Shown piece by piece: positions 16,696 to 25,452 of a DNA stretch of 53,657 nt (its first letter is position 1; each line of letters opens with the position of its first letter). The notes under the pieces were generated by a model. That model searched no databases and was not told the origin of the DNA. It saw only the letters and a list, made by a program, of their open reading frames with translations. Both the position numbers and the translations under genes were made by a program. This stretch comes from Borreliella burgdorferi B31 (GTDB taxonomy: Bacteria; Spirochaetota; Spirochaetia; Borreliales; Borreliaceae). The stretch spans positions 1 to 53,657 of the forward strand of contig NC_001857.2 of assembly GCF_000008685.2 (NCBI RefSeq), given 5' to 3'.

Positions 16696-17259
16696 TTATT
16701 TCTTTTTTTTGCTTTTATTATTTTTTTTCTCTCCACCATTTTCAATATTTTGTTTTTCCTTAACCACTTTAAGTTGATTTTCTATTTGAGCTTTAGCCGC
16801 AAGCAATCTTTCAGCTGTGTTTATAGGATTATTTTTAGATTCCTCTAAAACACGGGCTTTTAAGCCTATTATTCCAACGTCTTCTAGCGATTCTACAACC
16901 TCAAGCATTAAGTCAAACATAGCCAAGAATTGACCACTGTTTCCAGTTTCTTTAAGCTTTAAAGCTTCTTCTTCTATTATCTTAAGGAACTTTCCTGTTT
17001 CAACAATGGCTTGTACTTTTGCTTCTCTTAAGGCTAGTCCACCACTTGTTACCTTGGAACCGGTTTTAAGACCTGTAAAAGCTTCAAAAAGTACACCTTT
17101 TCCCGTGGCTTCTTTTTTTATTTTTAAAATTTTGTTTTTTAAATCCTTAGAGGACGATTCAAGAGCTGCATTTGTTCTTTCTACTAATCCAATACTACAT
17201 GCGACCAATAGTTTAAAAAACAAGGCTATAACTATTGAATTTAGCTTTCCAATTTTCAT
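16696..17259 (-). CDS. dbpB: Decorin-binding protein B
   Basis: A 187-residue surface lipoprotein, a paralogue of DbpA. The lipobox is at Cys21 (LLVAC) and the C-terminus is very basic (GGEKKNNKSKKKK). It shares with DbpA the pattern KETGxSGxFxAMxDLMxEV in the helical domain. It has a strong AGGAGG before its ATG and leads the dbpBA operon. The upstream region has an RpoS-like -10 (GCTAAAATT on the minus strand, 17295-17302), consistent with the known induction of dbpBA in the mammal. Confidence 0.97.
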   Translation of the reverse strand: MKIGKLNSIVIALFFKLLVACSIGLVERTNAALESSSKDLKNKILKIKKEATGKGVLFEAFTGLKTGSKVTSGGLALREAKVQAIVETGKFLKIIEEEALKLKETGNSGQFLAMFDLMLEVVESLEDVGIIGLKARVLEESKNNPINTAERLLAAKAQIENQLKVVKEKQNIENGGEKKNNKSKKKK

Positions 17260-17294
17260 TTTTTCCTCCTTCTATTAAATTTAGTTAAATTTAA

Positions 17295-17307
17295 ATTTTA
17301 GCCCACT
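17295..17307 (-). promoter_or_regulatory. Probable RpoS-type promoter of dbpBA
   Basis: On the minus strand the sequence is AGTGGGCTAAAATTT, with C directly before the -10 hexamer, about 40 nt before dbpB. It closely resembles AGTGAGCTATATTTT upstream of BBA05 and TGTGAGCTATACTTT at 41273-41284. Confidence 0.6.
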
Positions 17308-17615
17308 TTATGAAAAATAAAATAAAATAAATTAGTTAGTATGTTGATGTAAAAAGTTAATATAATGCCTAGATTTGTACTAAAGTTTAAAACTTTTATT
17401 TTAAAAGCGTATCAGTTTAAGTTTTATTTTTATTATTTTTATTGTTAGTGTGAATTTGTTTTATGCAAATATAGCAGTAACATTGTTTGGAATTACAAGC
17501 TTGCTATGCAATCTGGCTTGTGATTTTAAGACTTGTTTCCAGTTTGCCAAAATATTTCAAATTGGTTATTTTGCAAATTGAATCAAAGATCTAAAATAAT
17601 TAGGTCTTAAAAATA

Positions 17616-17655
17616 AAAGAGAAGCCATGCTCCCGCAATTTATTGGCTTCTCTTT
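17616..17655. terminator. Hairpin between dbpBA upstream region and the decayed gene
   Basis: AAAGAGAAGCCA (17616-17627) pairs perfectly with TGGCTTCTCTTT (17644-17655). It lies just past the end of the decayed minus-strand gene and is probably its terminator. Between 17310 and 17610 I see no supported gene. An open stretch near 17406-17580 reads like a hydrophobic peptide but has no start or ribosome site. Confidence 0.6.
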
Positions 17656-17692
17656 CAAGTATTTTGACTATTTTGATATTGCTTTATTTTTT

Positions 17693-17994
17693 TTAATTAG
17701 GAGTATAAGGATTGGCAGGCTTAAAAGGCATAAAAATACCCTTTAGGCCTTTAAAGAAGTATCCTTTTTTGCTTGCTCCTGAGGCTATTTTGTTTTTTAC
17801 TTTAATTGTCATGTCTTTTAAACTTTTACTAGATGTATTTTTCCATAAGCTTTTATTAAGCGTTTTAATCTTTCATTTTGTTCGTTAACAACGATTTTTT
17901 TGATTTTTGTTTCTTGCTCTTGAGTAAATACCTCGCTATACATATTACACAATAATGTTATTGCTGGCAACAGAATATATTTTGTTTTAAATAT
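17693..17994 (-). pseudogene. Decayed secreted-protein gene
   Basis: A good ribosome site (AAAAGGAGAAGGGA) precedes ATA TTT AAA ACA rather than ATG. From there the frame reads IFKTKYILLPAITLLCNMYS, a signal-peptide-like start with a possible lipobox (TLLC), then TQEQETKIKKIVVNEQNERLK. After that the frame must shift to continue as NKSLWKNTSSKSLKDMTIKV and end GIFMPFKPANPYTPN. Total length is 302 nt, not a multiple of three. Both the lost start and the frameshift indicate a relic. I do not recognise the parent family. Confidence 0.6.
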
Positions 17995-18127
17995 TCCCTT
18001 CTCCTTTTACCACTTATTTTTATTAATTTTATTATATTTAAAAAATAGATCTCTTTAATTAAATTACTCACGGTAAAAAACATTAATTTTTATTGAGTTT
18101 TTAAAAGAACTTAATTAAAATAAAATA

Positions 18128-18721
18128 ATGATATTTAAAAATAGAAAAGAAGAATATATTTTTTTATTTAAAAAAGGTTTAAAAGATTTAGATATCGCTC
18201 AAATTTTAGGTGTTAGTGAATCTTTTGTAGCAAAAGCCCGAAATAAATATTTTAAATCCGGTGATTCTGTTTGTAAAAAGAATTCTTTTTCTAGCGACCT
18301 GGCAGAAGAAAGCACTACTAAAGTGTCTTTTAATGAGGACAATTTTAACAATTTAGTGCTGCTTGCTACAAAAAAGGCCTGTGAGCTTGAAAATGCCAAA
18401 AATGAGGCTGAAAGGTTATTTTACGAGATAGTTTGTTCTTTTATTGATTCCCACCACAGATGTAAAAATCTCAGTTTAGCGGCAATAAAAAAGGAAGTAT
18501 TAATTTTGGATTTAAAAATTAGCAAACTTCAAAGCGAGATTAGCGCCAATAAAAAAAGAGGGCTTAAAAGCCAAGAAAGCCTTGAAAGAGAGCTTGCTGA
18601 TAGGATTAAAAAGAGAGAAGAGATTGAAAAAAAACTTATTACTATTTGCATGAGAGAGGATTTTGATACTCTTGTTAAGCTTAAATCTGTTTTAAGTAGT
18701 AAGAATTTAAAATTGGAGTAA
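18128..18721 (+). CDS. Probable terminase small subunit, DUF603 family (BBA30)
   Basis: A 197-residue protein. Residues 10-40 (FLFKKGLKDLDIAQILGVSE, then SFVAKARNKYFKSG) form a helix-turn-helix typical of small terminase subunits, which recognise the packaging site on phage DNA. The rest is a long charged helix (residues 115-190) that may mediate oligomers. It is followed 3 nt later by the large terminase gene. No Shine-Dalgarno is visible; the start ATGATATTTAAAAA is the same as that of the portal gene. Confidence 0.65.
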   Translation: MIFKNRKEEYIFLFKKGLKDLDIAQILGVSESFVAKARNKYFKSGDSVCKKNSFSSDLAEESTTKVSFNEDNFNNLVLLATKKACELENAKNEAERLFYEIVCSFIDSHHRCKNLSLAAIKKEVLILDLKISKLQSEISANKKRGLKSQESLERELADRIKKREEIEKKLITICMREDFDTLVKLKSVLSSKNLKLE

Positions 18722-18724
18722 AAT

Positions 18725-20077
18725 TTGAAATTCTTAAGATCATTAGCGTTTCTCAATCTTCAGAAAAAGTTTAAAAATAAGTTTAATATTAACATTTTGG
18801 ATTATATTAAGCCAAAACCAACCAAAATTTGTTTTAAAGATTTTGAAAATAAATACTTAACTGCTAAGCAAAAGGAAGTTCTTTTTGACATAGAAAGTAA
18901 CAATTATTCAAAAGTAATATTTAGCGGTGGGATTGCAAGTGGTAAGACGTTTTTAGCTTCATATTTGCTTGTTAAAAAGCTTATTGAAAACAAATCTTTT
19001 TATGAGCAAGATACCAATAATTTTATTATAGGCAACTCAATTGGTTTGTTGATGACAAATACTGTAAAGCAAATAGAGAAAATTTGCAGCTTGCTGGGAA
19101 TTGATTACGAGAAAAAGAAAAGCGGGCAGTCTTTTTGTAAGATAGCAGGTCTTAAGCTTAATATTTACGGGGGTAAAAACAGAGATGCTTTTTCCAAGAT
19201 TCGTGGGGGCAATAGTGCAATAATTTATGTAAATGAAGCAACAGTAATTCACAGAGAAACTTTACTTGAAGTAATAAAAAGGCTTAGAAAGGGTAAAGAA
19301 ATTATTATTTTTGATACAAATCCGGAAAGCCCTGCGCATTATTTTAAAACCGATTATATTGAAAATACAGATGTTTTTAAGACATATAATTTTACAACTT
19401 ATGACAATCCTTTAAATTCAGCAGATTTTATTCAAACTCAGGAAAAACTTTACAGGCGTTTTCCCGCCTATAGGGCTCGTGTGCTTTACGGGGAGTGGAT
19501 TTTAAATGAATCTACGCTATTTAATGAGATGATTTTCAATCAAGATTATGAATTTAAAAGCCCAATAATGTACATTGATCCTGCATTCTCAGTGGGTGGA
19601 GACAATACAGCTATTTGTGTTTTAGAGCGCACTTTTGAGAAGTTTTATGCATATATTTATCAAGACCAAAAACCAGTAAGTGATAGTTTAATGCTTGCTT
19701 CCATTCAAGTTTTAATAGAAAATTTCAATGTAAATACCGTTTACATTGAGGAGAGAGACAGTACCAAGGGGGATGGAATTTTAACTAAAACAATTCTTTT
19801 CTTGAGAAACAAAAGCAGTCACTATTTTAAAGTTGCACCAATAAAACCTTTAAGCAATAAATTTAAAAGAATATGCGCGCTTATTCCTTTGTTTGAAAGC
19901 CGCAAAATAGAATTTTTAAAAATAATAAGTAAAAATGTAATATCTGATATTTACAGCTACAAAGGAGATGGCAAAACAAAAGACGATGCGCTTGATTCTC
20001 TTGCAAATGCGTATCTTCTTTTAACGCTAAATTATAAAGAAAAATTATTTCATTTCGGCAGGTTTAAATATTTATAA
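18725..20077 (+). CDS. Phage terminase large subunit (BBA31)
   Basis: A 450-residue packaging motor. Walker A is GGIASGKT (residues 68-75); the probable Walker B is AIIYVNEA, ending in an acidic residue; a nuclease domain begins near IMYIDPAFSVGGDNT with a conserved aspartate, and a further acidic cluster KTKDDALDSLANAY lies near the C-terminus. It starts at TTG 3 nt after the small subunit gene (TGGAG upstream). Terminases of this type drive DNA into capsids. In cp32 the portal gene follows, but here 5.4 kb of cargo separates them. Confidence 0.85.
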   Translation: MKFLRSLAFLNLQKKFKNKFNINILDYIKPKPTKICFKDFENKYLTAKQKEVLFDIESNNYSKVIFSGGIASGKTFLASYLLVKKLIENKSFYEQDTNNFIIGNSIGLLMTNTVKQIEKICSLLGIDYEKKKSGQSFCKIAGLKLNIYGGKNRDAFSKIRGGNSAIIYVNEATVIHRETLLEVIKRLRKGKEIIIFDTNPESPAHYFKTDYIENTDVFKTYNFTTYDNPLNSADFIQTQEKLYRRFPAYRARVLYGEWILNESTLFNEMIFNQDYEFKSPIMYIDPAFSVGGDNTAICVLERTFEKFYAYIYQDQKPVSDSLMLASIQVLIENFNVNTVYIEERDSTKGDGILTKTILFLRNKSSHYFKVAPIKPLSNKFKRICALIPLFESRKIEFLKIISKNVISDIYSYKGDGKTKDDALDSLANAYLLLTLNYKEKLFHFGRFKYL

Positions 20078-20192
20078 TTTTATCTAAATTTTTAGTTATC
20101 AATTTAAGTTTATTGTAATTAATAATTGTTTAAAAGTTTTTGTCTTTTGTGCTGATTTTGCTAAAAATTCTTTTTTGCCTTGAATTTAGGCT

Positions 20193-20269
20193 AAATCAAT
20201 ATTAAATCAATATTAAATAAATATTAAATAAATATTAAATAAATATTAAATAAATATTAAATAAATATT
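20193..20269 (+). repeat. Seven 11-bp tandem repeats
   Basis: Seven head-to-tail copies of AAATMAATATT. The first two copies have C at position 5 and the other five have A. It lies in the 640-bp gap after the terminase genes. Copy number is likely to vary between strains by slippage. The rest of 20078-20442 shows no gene. Confidence 0.9.
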
Positions 20270-20442
20270 TAAAACAATTAAATTTTTATATTAAAAAATG
20301 CAAATTTTTGTAAAAAATATAAAATTAATATTCAATCTTTTAAAGATTTTGAAAAATTTTTTTTAAAGTTTATTTTTTTGGAAAATATTATTGATATGAT
20401 TTATAATTTAATTTTTATTATTTTACCACTAAGGAGTCTATT

Positions 20443-20517
20443 ATGAAAAACAGATTTTTTCTATATTTTTGTTCTCAAACTTTGATTTTTTTAATTGTAA
20501 TGCTTTTGGAAGCATAA
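20443..20517 (+). CDS. Short membrane peptide or gene remnant (24 aa)
   Basis: ATG at 20443 has AAGGAG 8 nt upstream and a plausible -10 (TATAAT around 20402). The 24-residue product, with start MKNRFFLYFCSQTLIF, is a basic N-terminus followed by a hydrophobic segment and looks like a signal peptide cut short by a stop. It may be the remnant of a secreted-protein gene, since 200 bp of non-coding sequence follows. The alternative is a genuine small peptide. Confidence 0.35.
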   Translation: MKNRFFLYFCSQTLIFLIVMLLEA

Positions 20518-20717
20518 TTTTGACTTTGAAAAAAAGCTCAGTTTGAAATATTTAAGCTAATTTTTTTTAAAAGAGAGTTTATTTTACATCAATTTTGATT
20601 AGATTTTATTAAATTAGCATTAGAAAAATTTGCTAAGTTTGTCAAATTTGCCTAGTGTAATCATTTTTAAGATTTATTTTTTCAATCTATTCAAATGTAT
20701 TTCTGGGGGAGTGAAAT

Positions 20718-20912
20718 ATGAGAATTACCGGTCTTCTTTTTTTTTTAATATGTCTTTTAAGTTGTAGTTCTTTTAATAAGTCGAGCAATAAAAGTTTATT
20801 GGCCAAAAATAAGCAAAAAGCATCAGATTATAACAGAGAGTATTATCAGAAAAACAGAGAAAAACTTAAATTAAGAGCCAGAGAGCGATATCGTAGAAAC
20901 AGAAAGCTTTAA
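20718..20912 (+). CDS. Small highly basic lipoprotein (BBA32)
   Basis: A 64-residue product. The ribosome site is GGGGGAG 8 nt upstream. The lipobox is at Cys16 (CLLSC), and the mature part is extremely rich in Arg, Lys and Tyr (NREYYQKNREKLKLRARERY). A secreted lipoprotein with such a basic tail might bind anionic polymers such as DNA or glycosaminoglycans, but that is speculation. It begins the block of cargo genes between the terminase and portal genes. Confidence 0.65.
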   Translation: MRITGLLFFLICLLSCSSFNKSSNKSLLAKNKQKASDYNREYYQKNREKLKLRARERYRRNRKL

Positions 20913-21086
20913 ATTAACTAGAAAAAATTAAGTTTATTAAACTTATTAAGAATTTTTAAGTAATTTTAATATTAAATAATATATTTAAATTGAATAATAG
21001 GTTCATGAAAAATTTGTATGTTTTTTAGTTATTTGAAATAATTTTGCACTTTTGAAATAAATTAAATTTTCATTAGGAGAATATAC

Positions 21087-21626
21087 ATGAAGAGATATAT
21101 TTATGTATATATCATTTCAGTAGCTGTAATTTCTTGTTATTTAAATGATTTTTCTGGTATGAAAGAAAATAACTGTAATAAATATGATTTAAGTTTTTTT
21201 GAGCTTTCTTTAGCTGAAAGAGAAAATGCTATTTTAAAAATTCAAAGAAAATTTAAGAGCTTGACTGACAAAATAAGCTCCAGGATATCTAATTACAGCG
21301 AGATTAAAGTTGGCAATTTTTTTAGCGAATCTAGTGAGCAAAAGATTAATCTTTTAAACAAAATATTAGAGATTTTAAAAATACAGCACGGGTTAGTAGA
21401 AAAAAGCAGCAATACTTTAAGTAAGCTTAAAATGTTAAGTGTAGGCAATTATGATGTTCTTGATCCACAGCCAGAGTTGAAACTTTTAAATCAAAAATAT
21501 TCAGATATAGATGAAAAATTAAGAGAAATATGTAGTTGCATTCTTAGTAACAGCATTGACTTTAATAAGGTTTTAAATGATTTGATTTATTTAAAAGAGA
21601 GTGCTTTAGCACTAATTCAAAAATAA
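21087..21626 (+). CDS. Surface lipoprotein, collagen-binding adhesin (BBA33)
   Basis: A 179-residue lipoprotein with lipobox at Cys17 (AVISC) and a helical mature domain (LAERENAILKIQRKFKSLTDK). I recognise it as BBA33, reported as a collagen-binding, RpoS-dependent protein needed in mammals. Start: TTAGGAG 8 nt upstream. It faces oppA5 end to end across a 28-bp perfect palindrome (21635-21662). Confidence 0.8.
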   Translation: MKRYIYVYIISVAVISCYLNDFSGMKENNCNKYDLSFFELSLAERENAILKIQRKFKSLTDKISSRISNYSEIKVGNFFSESSEQKINLLNKILEILKIQHGLVEKSSNTLSKLKMLSVGNYDVLDPQPELKLLNQKYSDIDEKLREICSCILSNSIDFNKVLNDLIYLKESALALIQK

Positions 21627-21634
21627 GTTTTCAT

Positions 21635-21662
21635 AAATAGGGTCAAAATTTTGACCCTATTT
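21635..21662. terminator. Bidirectional terminator between BBA33 and oppA5
   Basis: A perfect 28-bp palindrome, AAATAGGGTCAAAA and its complement. It lies between convergent genes with their stops 9 and 22 bp away and is flanked by T-rich or A-rich bases. Confidence 0.8.
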
Positions 21663-21683
21663 GTGAAAAAGTTTAAAAATCAG

Positions 21684-23273
21684 TTATTCTTCTATAGGTT
21701 TTATTTCTGATAGGGCAAATCTTTCTGAATTGTTTGTATTCCACCCTAGCCATTTGTCGTTTTTAAAAAGATAGTTTCCCGCAACACTGTATATTGGAAT
21801 TATTGGATAATCATTTTCAATAATTATTTCTTCTATCTTTTTTAATATTTCTAATCTTAGTTTTTCATCCTCTTCAAGATCGGATTTTATTATAAGCTCA
21901 TCAAGTTCAGGATTTGAATATCCGTAAGATGCAAAATGTGAGTTTTTAGTTTCAAATATATTAAAGAATGCCATGGGATCTAAATAATCTCCTTGCCAGG
22001 ACCTTACTGAGATCTCATATTGACCTTTTAAAATATTTGATATGTGGTTGACCCATGTTTCAGGCTCAATTTCTACATCAATATTTAAAACTTTTTTCCA
22101 TTGGCTTTGAATAAAACTAGCAACTTCTTTTTCAAGGTCATTTTTATTGTATTTTATTGTAAGAGTTGGAAAATTTTTACCATCTGGATATCCAGCTTCG
22201 GCTAAGAGCTTTTCTGCTTTTCGCGGGTTGTATGGCTTAAGCTTTTTCCCATAATTATAGTTGTTAATATTAGGGCTTATTTTTCTTGTTGCTTTAAAGT
22301 TGTTGTCAAGAACTCTGTAAGTTAGAGTTTCTCTGTCAACCGCAAGAGCCAATGCTTCTCTTACTTTTACATTGTTAAGAGGTTTAACATTTGTGTTTAG
22401 TGAAAAAAACCCAATTTGATTAATGTCAGCTGAATAAAAATCTTCTCTTAAGATAAGCTCATTAATAAGGCTTAAGGGGATGTTATTAAAAATAGCATCT
22501 ATTTCGTTGTGCTCGTACATACTGTAAATTCTGCGGGTGTCGTTTATAGTAACAAATATGAGCTCATTAATAGCAACGTTTTTAGCATCATAGAATTTTT
22601 CATTTTTTTCAAGAGATATTTCTTCGTTTAAGATCCTTCTTTTTAGCTTGAAAGGCCCGCTTGTAACCATGTTTTCTGAGCTTGTCCATTTGTTTCCAAA
22701 CTTTTTAACAATGTGCGTAGGAATGGGTATAAATATTGGGTGTGTAAGCATGTCAAGAAAATATCTTGCTGGGCGAGAGAGAGTTATTTCTAAAGTTTGC
22801 TCATTGATTACCTTTACTCCAACTTCATCTGCATTTAATTTTGTTTCGTAAAATTCTTGTGCATTTTTTATCTTTGATGTTAATAGGTTAATATGTGGCA
22901 CATCAAGCTCATTTTCTAAGGCCATTATGTAGGAATCTCTAATGGTGCTTGCTGTTATTTTAATGCCGTCACTCCAATAAATGTCGTCTCTTAAATGGAA
23001 TGTATAGCAGGTGTTGTCGTAAGAAATGTCCCAATTTTTTGCAAGTCCTGGCCTGTATCCACCCGTTTTGGGGTCACCCCTTAAAAGCCCTACAAATAGT
23101 TCGTTTATAATTAAATTACCTAGCCTATCGCTGCAAAATTGTGGATCAAGCGATGTTGGTTCGTTTCCAATTCCAACACCAAAGACAATATCATCTTTTG
23201 GTTTAGACATTGCTGAGCACGAGATTACAGTAGCAATGCCCAGTATTAAAAGTCCTCTTTTTTTTATTATCAT
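21684..23273 (-). CDS. oppA5: Oligopeptide-binding lipoprotein OppA5 (BBA34)
   Basis: A 529-residue solute-binding protein of family 5. The lipobox is at Cys19 (TVISC). Family features include TSLDPQFCSDRLGNLIINEL near the N-terminus, SDGIKITASTIRDSY, and VREALALAVDRETL. It binds peptides for the Opp ABC importer, whose membrane and ATPase genes are on the chromosome. OppA5 is one of several OppA paralogues and is known to be induced in the mammal through RpoS. Start: AAGGATA about 5 nt upstream of the ATG. Confidence 0.95.
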   Translation of the reverse strand: MIIKKRGLLILGIATVISCSAMSKPKDDIVFGVGIGNEPTSLDPQFCSDRLGNLIINELFVGLLRGDPKTGGYRPGLAKNWDISYDNTCYTFHLRDDIYWSDGIKITASTIRDSYIMALENELDVPHINLLTSKIKNAQEFYETKLNADEVGVKVINEQTLEITLSRPARYFLDMLTHPIFIPIPTHIVKKFGNKWTSSENMVTSGPFKLKRRILNEEISLEKNEKFYDAKNVAINELIFVTINDTRRIYSMYEHNEIDAIFNNIPLSLINELILREDFYSADINQIGFFSLNTNVKPLNNVKVREALALAVDRETLTYRVLDNNFKATRKISPNINNYNYGKKLKPYNPRKAEKLLAEAGYPDGKNFPTLTIKYNKNDLEKEVASFIQSQWKKVLNIDVEIEPETWVNHISNILKGQYEISVRSWQGDYLDPMAFFNIFETKNSHFASYGYSNPELDELIIKSDLEEDEKLRLEILKKIEEIIIENDYPIIPIYSVAGNYLFKNDKWLGWNTNNSERFALSEIKPIEE

Positions 23274-23776
23274 ATCCTTATGACCTTCCTTTAGCTGATT
23301 GAATATCCTTTTTTTATTTCAAATATTCAATTTTTATTAGCAAATTATATTGCAATATTTTTGTAAAGTATTTTATTTCTGCTGCTGGGAATCCCAAAAG
23401 GCTTGTTGTTTTTCATTAAAAGGAGATTTAAGGCAAAAGGCTTAAAAAGACGCATTTTTTATTTTAAAACTACAAATAAGGCCTTAAGACCCTATTTGTA
23501 GTTTTAAAGAAGTTTTCAATGAATTGTTGATTTATAACATTAGACAAATATATATCCCTCTTTGTTTTTTTTCAAATAAAATTTTAACCTTTACTTATAT
23601 GTTTAGGCCTGTAAAGGAAATAAAAATTTAAGTTTTAATTTCTTTTTTGTTCTTAAGGGATAAAAAGGGATAAAAAGAATAATTTTAAAGAATAAAACAA
23701 AGAGATTGATTTTTTGTATTTCTTGATAATGCTAAAAAATGAACTATAATGACGACTTATTTTAGCGGAGGTTTTG
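23274..23776. other. Divergent intergenic region of oppA5 and BBA36
   Basis: Contains a strong 16-bp perfect hairpin (23463-23478 with 23493-23508) midway between two divergent genes, where no gene end is near. A ribosome-site-like AAAAGGAG lies at about 23418 with no start codon after it, perhaps a relic. Promoters for both genes should be here, but I cannot place them with confidence. Confidence 0.45.
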
Positions 23777-24418
23777 ATGCAAAGGATAAGTATTTTATTA
23801 ATGTTATTGGCGGTGTTTTCTTGTAAGCAGTTTGGCGATGTTAAATCGCTTACAGAAATTGATTCTGGGAATGGCATCCCTCTTGTTGTTAGCGATGTAG
23901 TTAAGGATTTGATTCCCAAAGAGATTTCTTTAACTCCCGAAGAAGCTGAAAAGCTAGAGTCTTTAAAAGTCTTTTTAAAAGATGCAATGAGTGTTAATGG
24001 TAGAGAAGAAGCTTTAAAAGCTGAGTACGAAAAATCTTATAAAGAATTTTTTGATTGGCTTTCTAAGGATGTTAACAGACAAAAAGAATTTATAAGCTCT
24101 TTTGACAATATTTCTAGCATTGTTTCTAAAGCAGTAGATGCAAGCAAAAAGCGACGCCCCACTGAGCAACAATCTTTAGGCTTTAAAGAATATGTTTGCT
24201 ATAAAATTAAAAATAGCAAAGGGGAGGCTTTAAGTTTATTTTTCCAAAAGGTAGTTGATGCATTTGGTGCTGATCCTTACAAAAAAGATAATGATGAGAG
24301 TGTTCAAAAACCTGTAAAATGCAATGAAGAGATTTTTAAAGTAATTAAAAAAGTGCTTACTGAAAGCGAGAGTAACAACGAATTGAAAAATTTGAAAAAT
24401 TATGGAAATGTTTAAATT
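23777..24418 (+). CDS. Surface lipoprotein (BBA36)
   Basis: I choose ATG at 23777 (GCGGAGG 5 nt upstream) over the TTG just before it, giving a 212-residue lipoprotein with lipobox at Cys16 (LAVFSC). The mature part is helical and charged (LTPEEAEKLESLKVFLKDAM). Two later cysteines (in KEYVCYKIKN and KPVKCNEE) could form a disulfide. Recognised as BBA36, an lp54 lipoprotein expressed in the mammal. A 13-bp hairpin terminator follows at 24435-24464. Confidence 0.75.
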
Positions 24419-24434
24419 TGAGATATGATTTTTT

Positions 24435-24464
24435 AAAGACAAGTTCTAGTGAGAACTTGTCTTT
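24435..24464 (+). terminator. Terminator of BBA36
   Basis: AAAGACAAGTTCT (24435-24447) pairs with AGAACTTGTCTTT (24452-24464) around a 4-nt loop, followed by a T-rich run. Confidence 0.85.
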
Positions 24465-24497
24465 TTCTTTTTTAAAAGACTTTTAAGTGTCTTTATT

Positions 24498-25103
24498 ATG
24501 AGTGAAGTCAATAACGCAAAGAGCAATTTACAAGATTTTAAATTTAATAATGTTAAATTTGCCAAGGAATTATCAACTCAAGTGATTAATTCTGCTTTAG
24601 AAGTAGAGACCAATTTAAATAAGGTTTTAAATGCAAATAATTTAAATGATGCTCATTTAAAGGTCCAAAAATCAAAATCAAAACTTGTTTCTACGATCAA
24701 TCTAGCCAAAAAGCTAAACAATCATCTACTTTTAGAATTTGATAAAATTTCTGATTTTGACATTCCCATAACATTTAGGATTGTTGACAAGATTTTAAAA
24801 GTATTTTATTGGACAATAGTCAATTTTGATTCTCACACAGTAAGTGAAATTGACTCAGTAGGGTTAAAAGAGATTGATTTTTTACATAAAGATGAAGAAG
24901 GAATAAAATCAGCCGAAGAAGAGATTAATAGCATTGAAAATTTAAAAACAAGAGAATTTCTCCTTGGACTACTTTTGGTTATTAAATCTACATTTCAAGC
25001 AGACAGAGCTTTAATAAAAGCAATTAGAGCATCTCTTTTAGCAACATCTTTTATTGCTCAAAGGGGAATAGAAGGCAAGAAGACATTATTTTTTTATTTT
25101 TAG
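24498..25103 (+). CDS. Hypothetical helical protein, possibly truncated (BBA37)
   Basis: A 201-residue ORF with coding-like composition but no ribosome site and only 33 bp after the BBA36 terminator, so its promoter is not obvious. It lacks a signal peptide. The protein is helical, with amphipathic runs (FAKELSTQVINSALEVETNL) and a hydrophobic patch near the C-terminus (EFLLGLLLVIKSTF). It may be the 3-prime part of a lipoprotein gene whose start was lost. A clean terminator at 25133-25162 shows that it once ended a transcript. Confidence 0.5.
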   Translation: MSEVNNAKSNLQDFKFNNVKFAKELSTQVINSALEVETNLNKVLNANNLNDAHLKVQKSKSKLVSTINLAKKLNNHLLLEFDKISDFDIPITFRIVDKILKVFYWTIVNFDSHTVSEIDSVGLKEIDFLHKDEEGIKSAEEEINSIENLKTREFLLGLLLVIKSTFQADRALIKAIRASLLATSFIAQRGIEGKKTLFFYF

Positions 25104-25132
25104 TTTAATTAGATTTTCTGCATTTCAATATT

Positions 25133-25162
25133 AAAAGGTAGAGAAACAGCTCTCTACCTTTT
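25133..25162 (+). terminator. Terminator after BBA37
   Basis: AAAAGGTAGAGA (25133-25144) pairs perfectly with TCTCTACCTTTT (25151-25162) around 6 nt, followed by T. The 290 bp from here to the portal gene hold no gene. Confidence 0.85.
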
Positions 25163-25416
25163 TAATATTTATTGGGATTGGATAAAGTATTAATTTAATT
25201 TTCTTTTTAATATCATTTTACAATGTCTATTTTTTAACAATGCTAGCAAAAGTAAGTAGAATATTTTGTAAGTTTTACTTATATTCTTTAATTAATATTA
25301 GCATAAATACTTTAAAACGTATTAGTTTTTTATAAAATTTTAAATCAATTTTAAATTTTAATATTTACATTTTGAATATCAATATTGTTTAATAATTAAT
25401 ATCAAATAATAACAAT

Positions 25417-25444
25417 TTGAATAAAAAACTGTTTTTGATATAAT
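25417..25444 (+). promoter_or_regulatory. Promoter of the phage head-tail operon
   Basis: TTGAAT (25417-25422) and TATAAT (25439-25444) with 16 bp between them, only 8 bp before the portal ATG at 25453. Transcription would begin almost at the start codon, giving a leaderless mRNA, unless the start is the later in-frame ATG at 25468. Confidence 0.55.
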
Positions 25445-25452
25445 AATGTATA

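Noticed and set aside
17406..17580. Open stretch on the plus strand reading a hydrophobic peptide ending in IGYFAN
   Set aside because: It has no ribosome site or start codon near its beginning, a stop lies just upstream, and composition is as expected from T-rich non-coding DNA.
20193..20269. The 11-bp repeat array as a CRISPR
   Set aside because: Units are contiguous without spacers, too short for CRISPR repeats, and no cas genes are present in the window.
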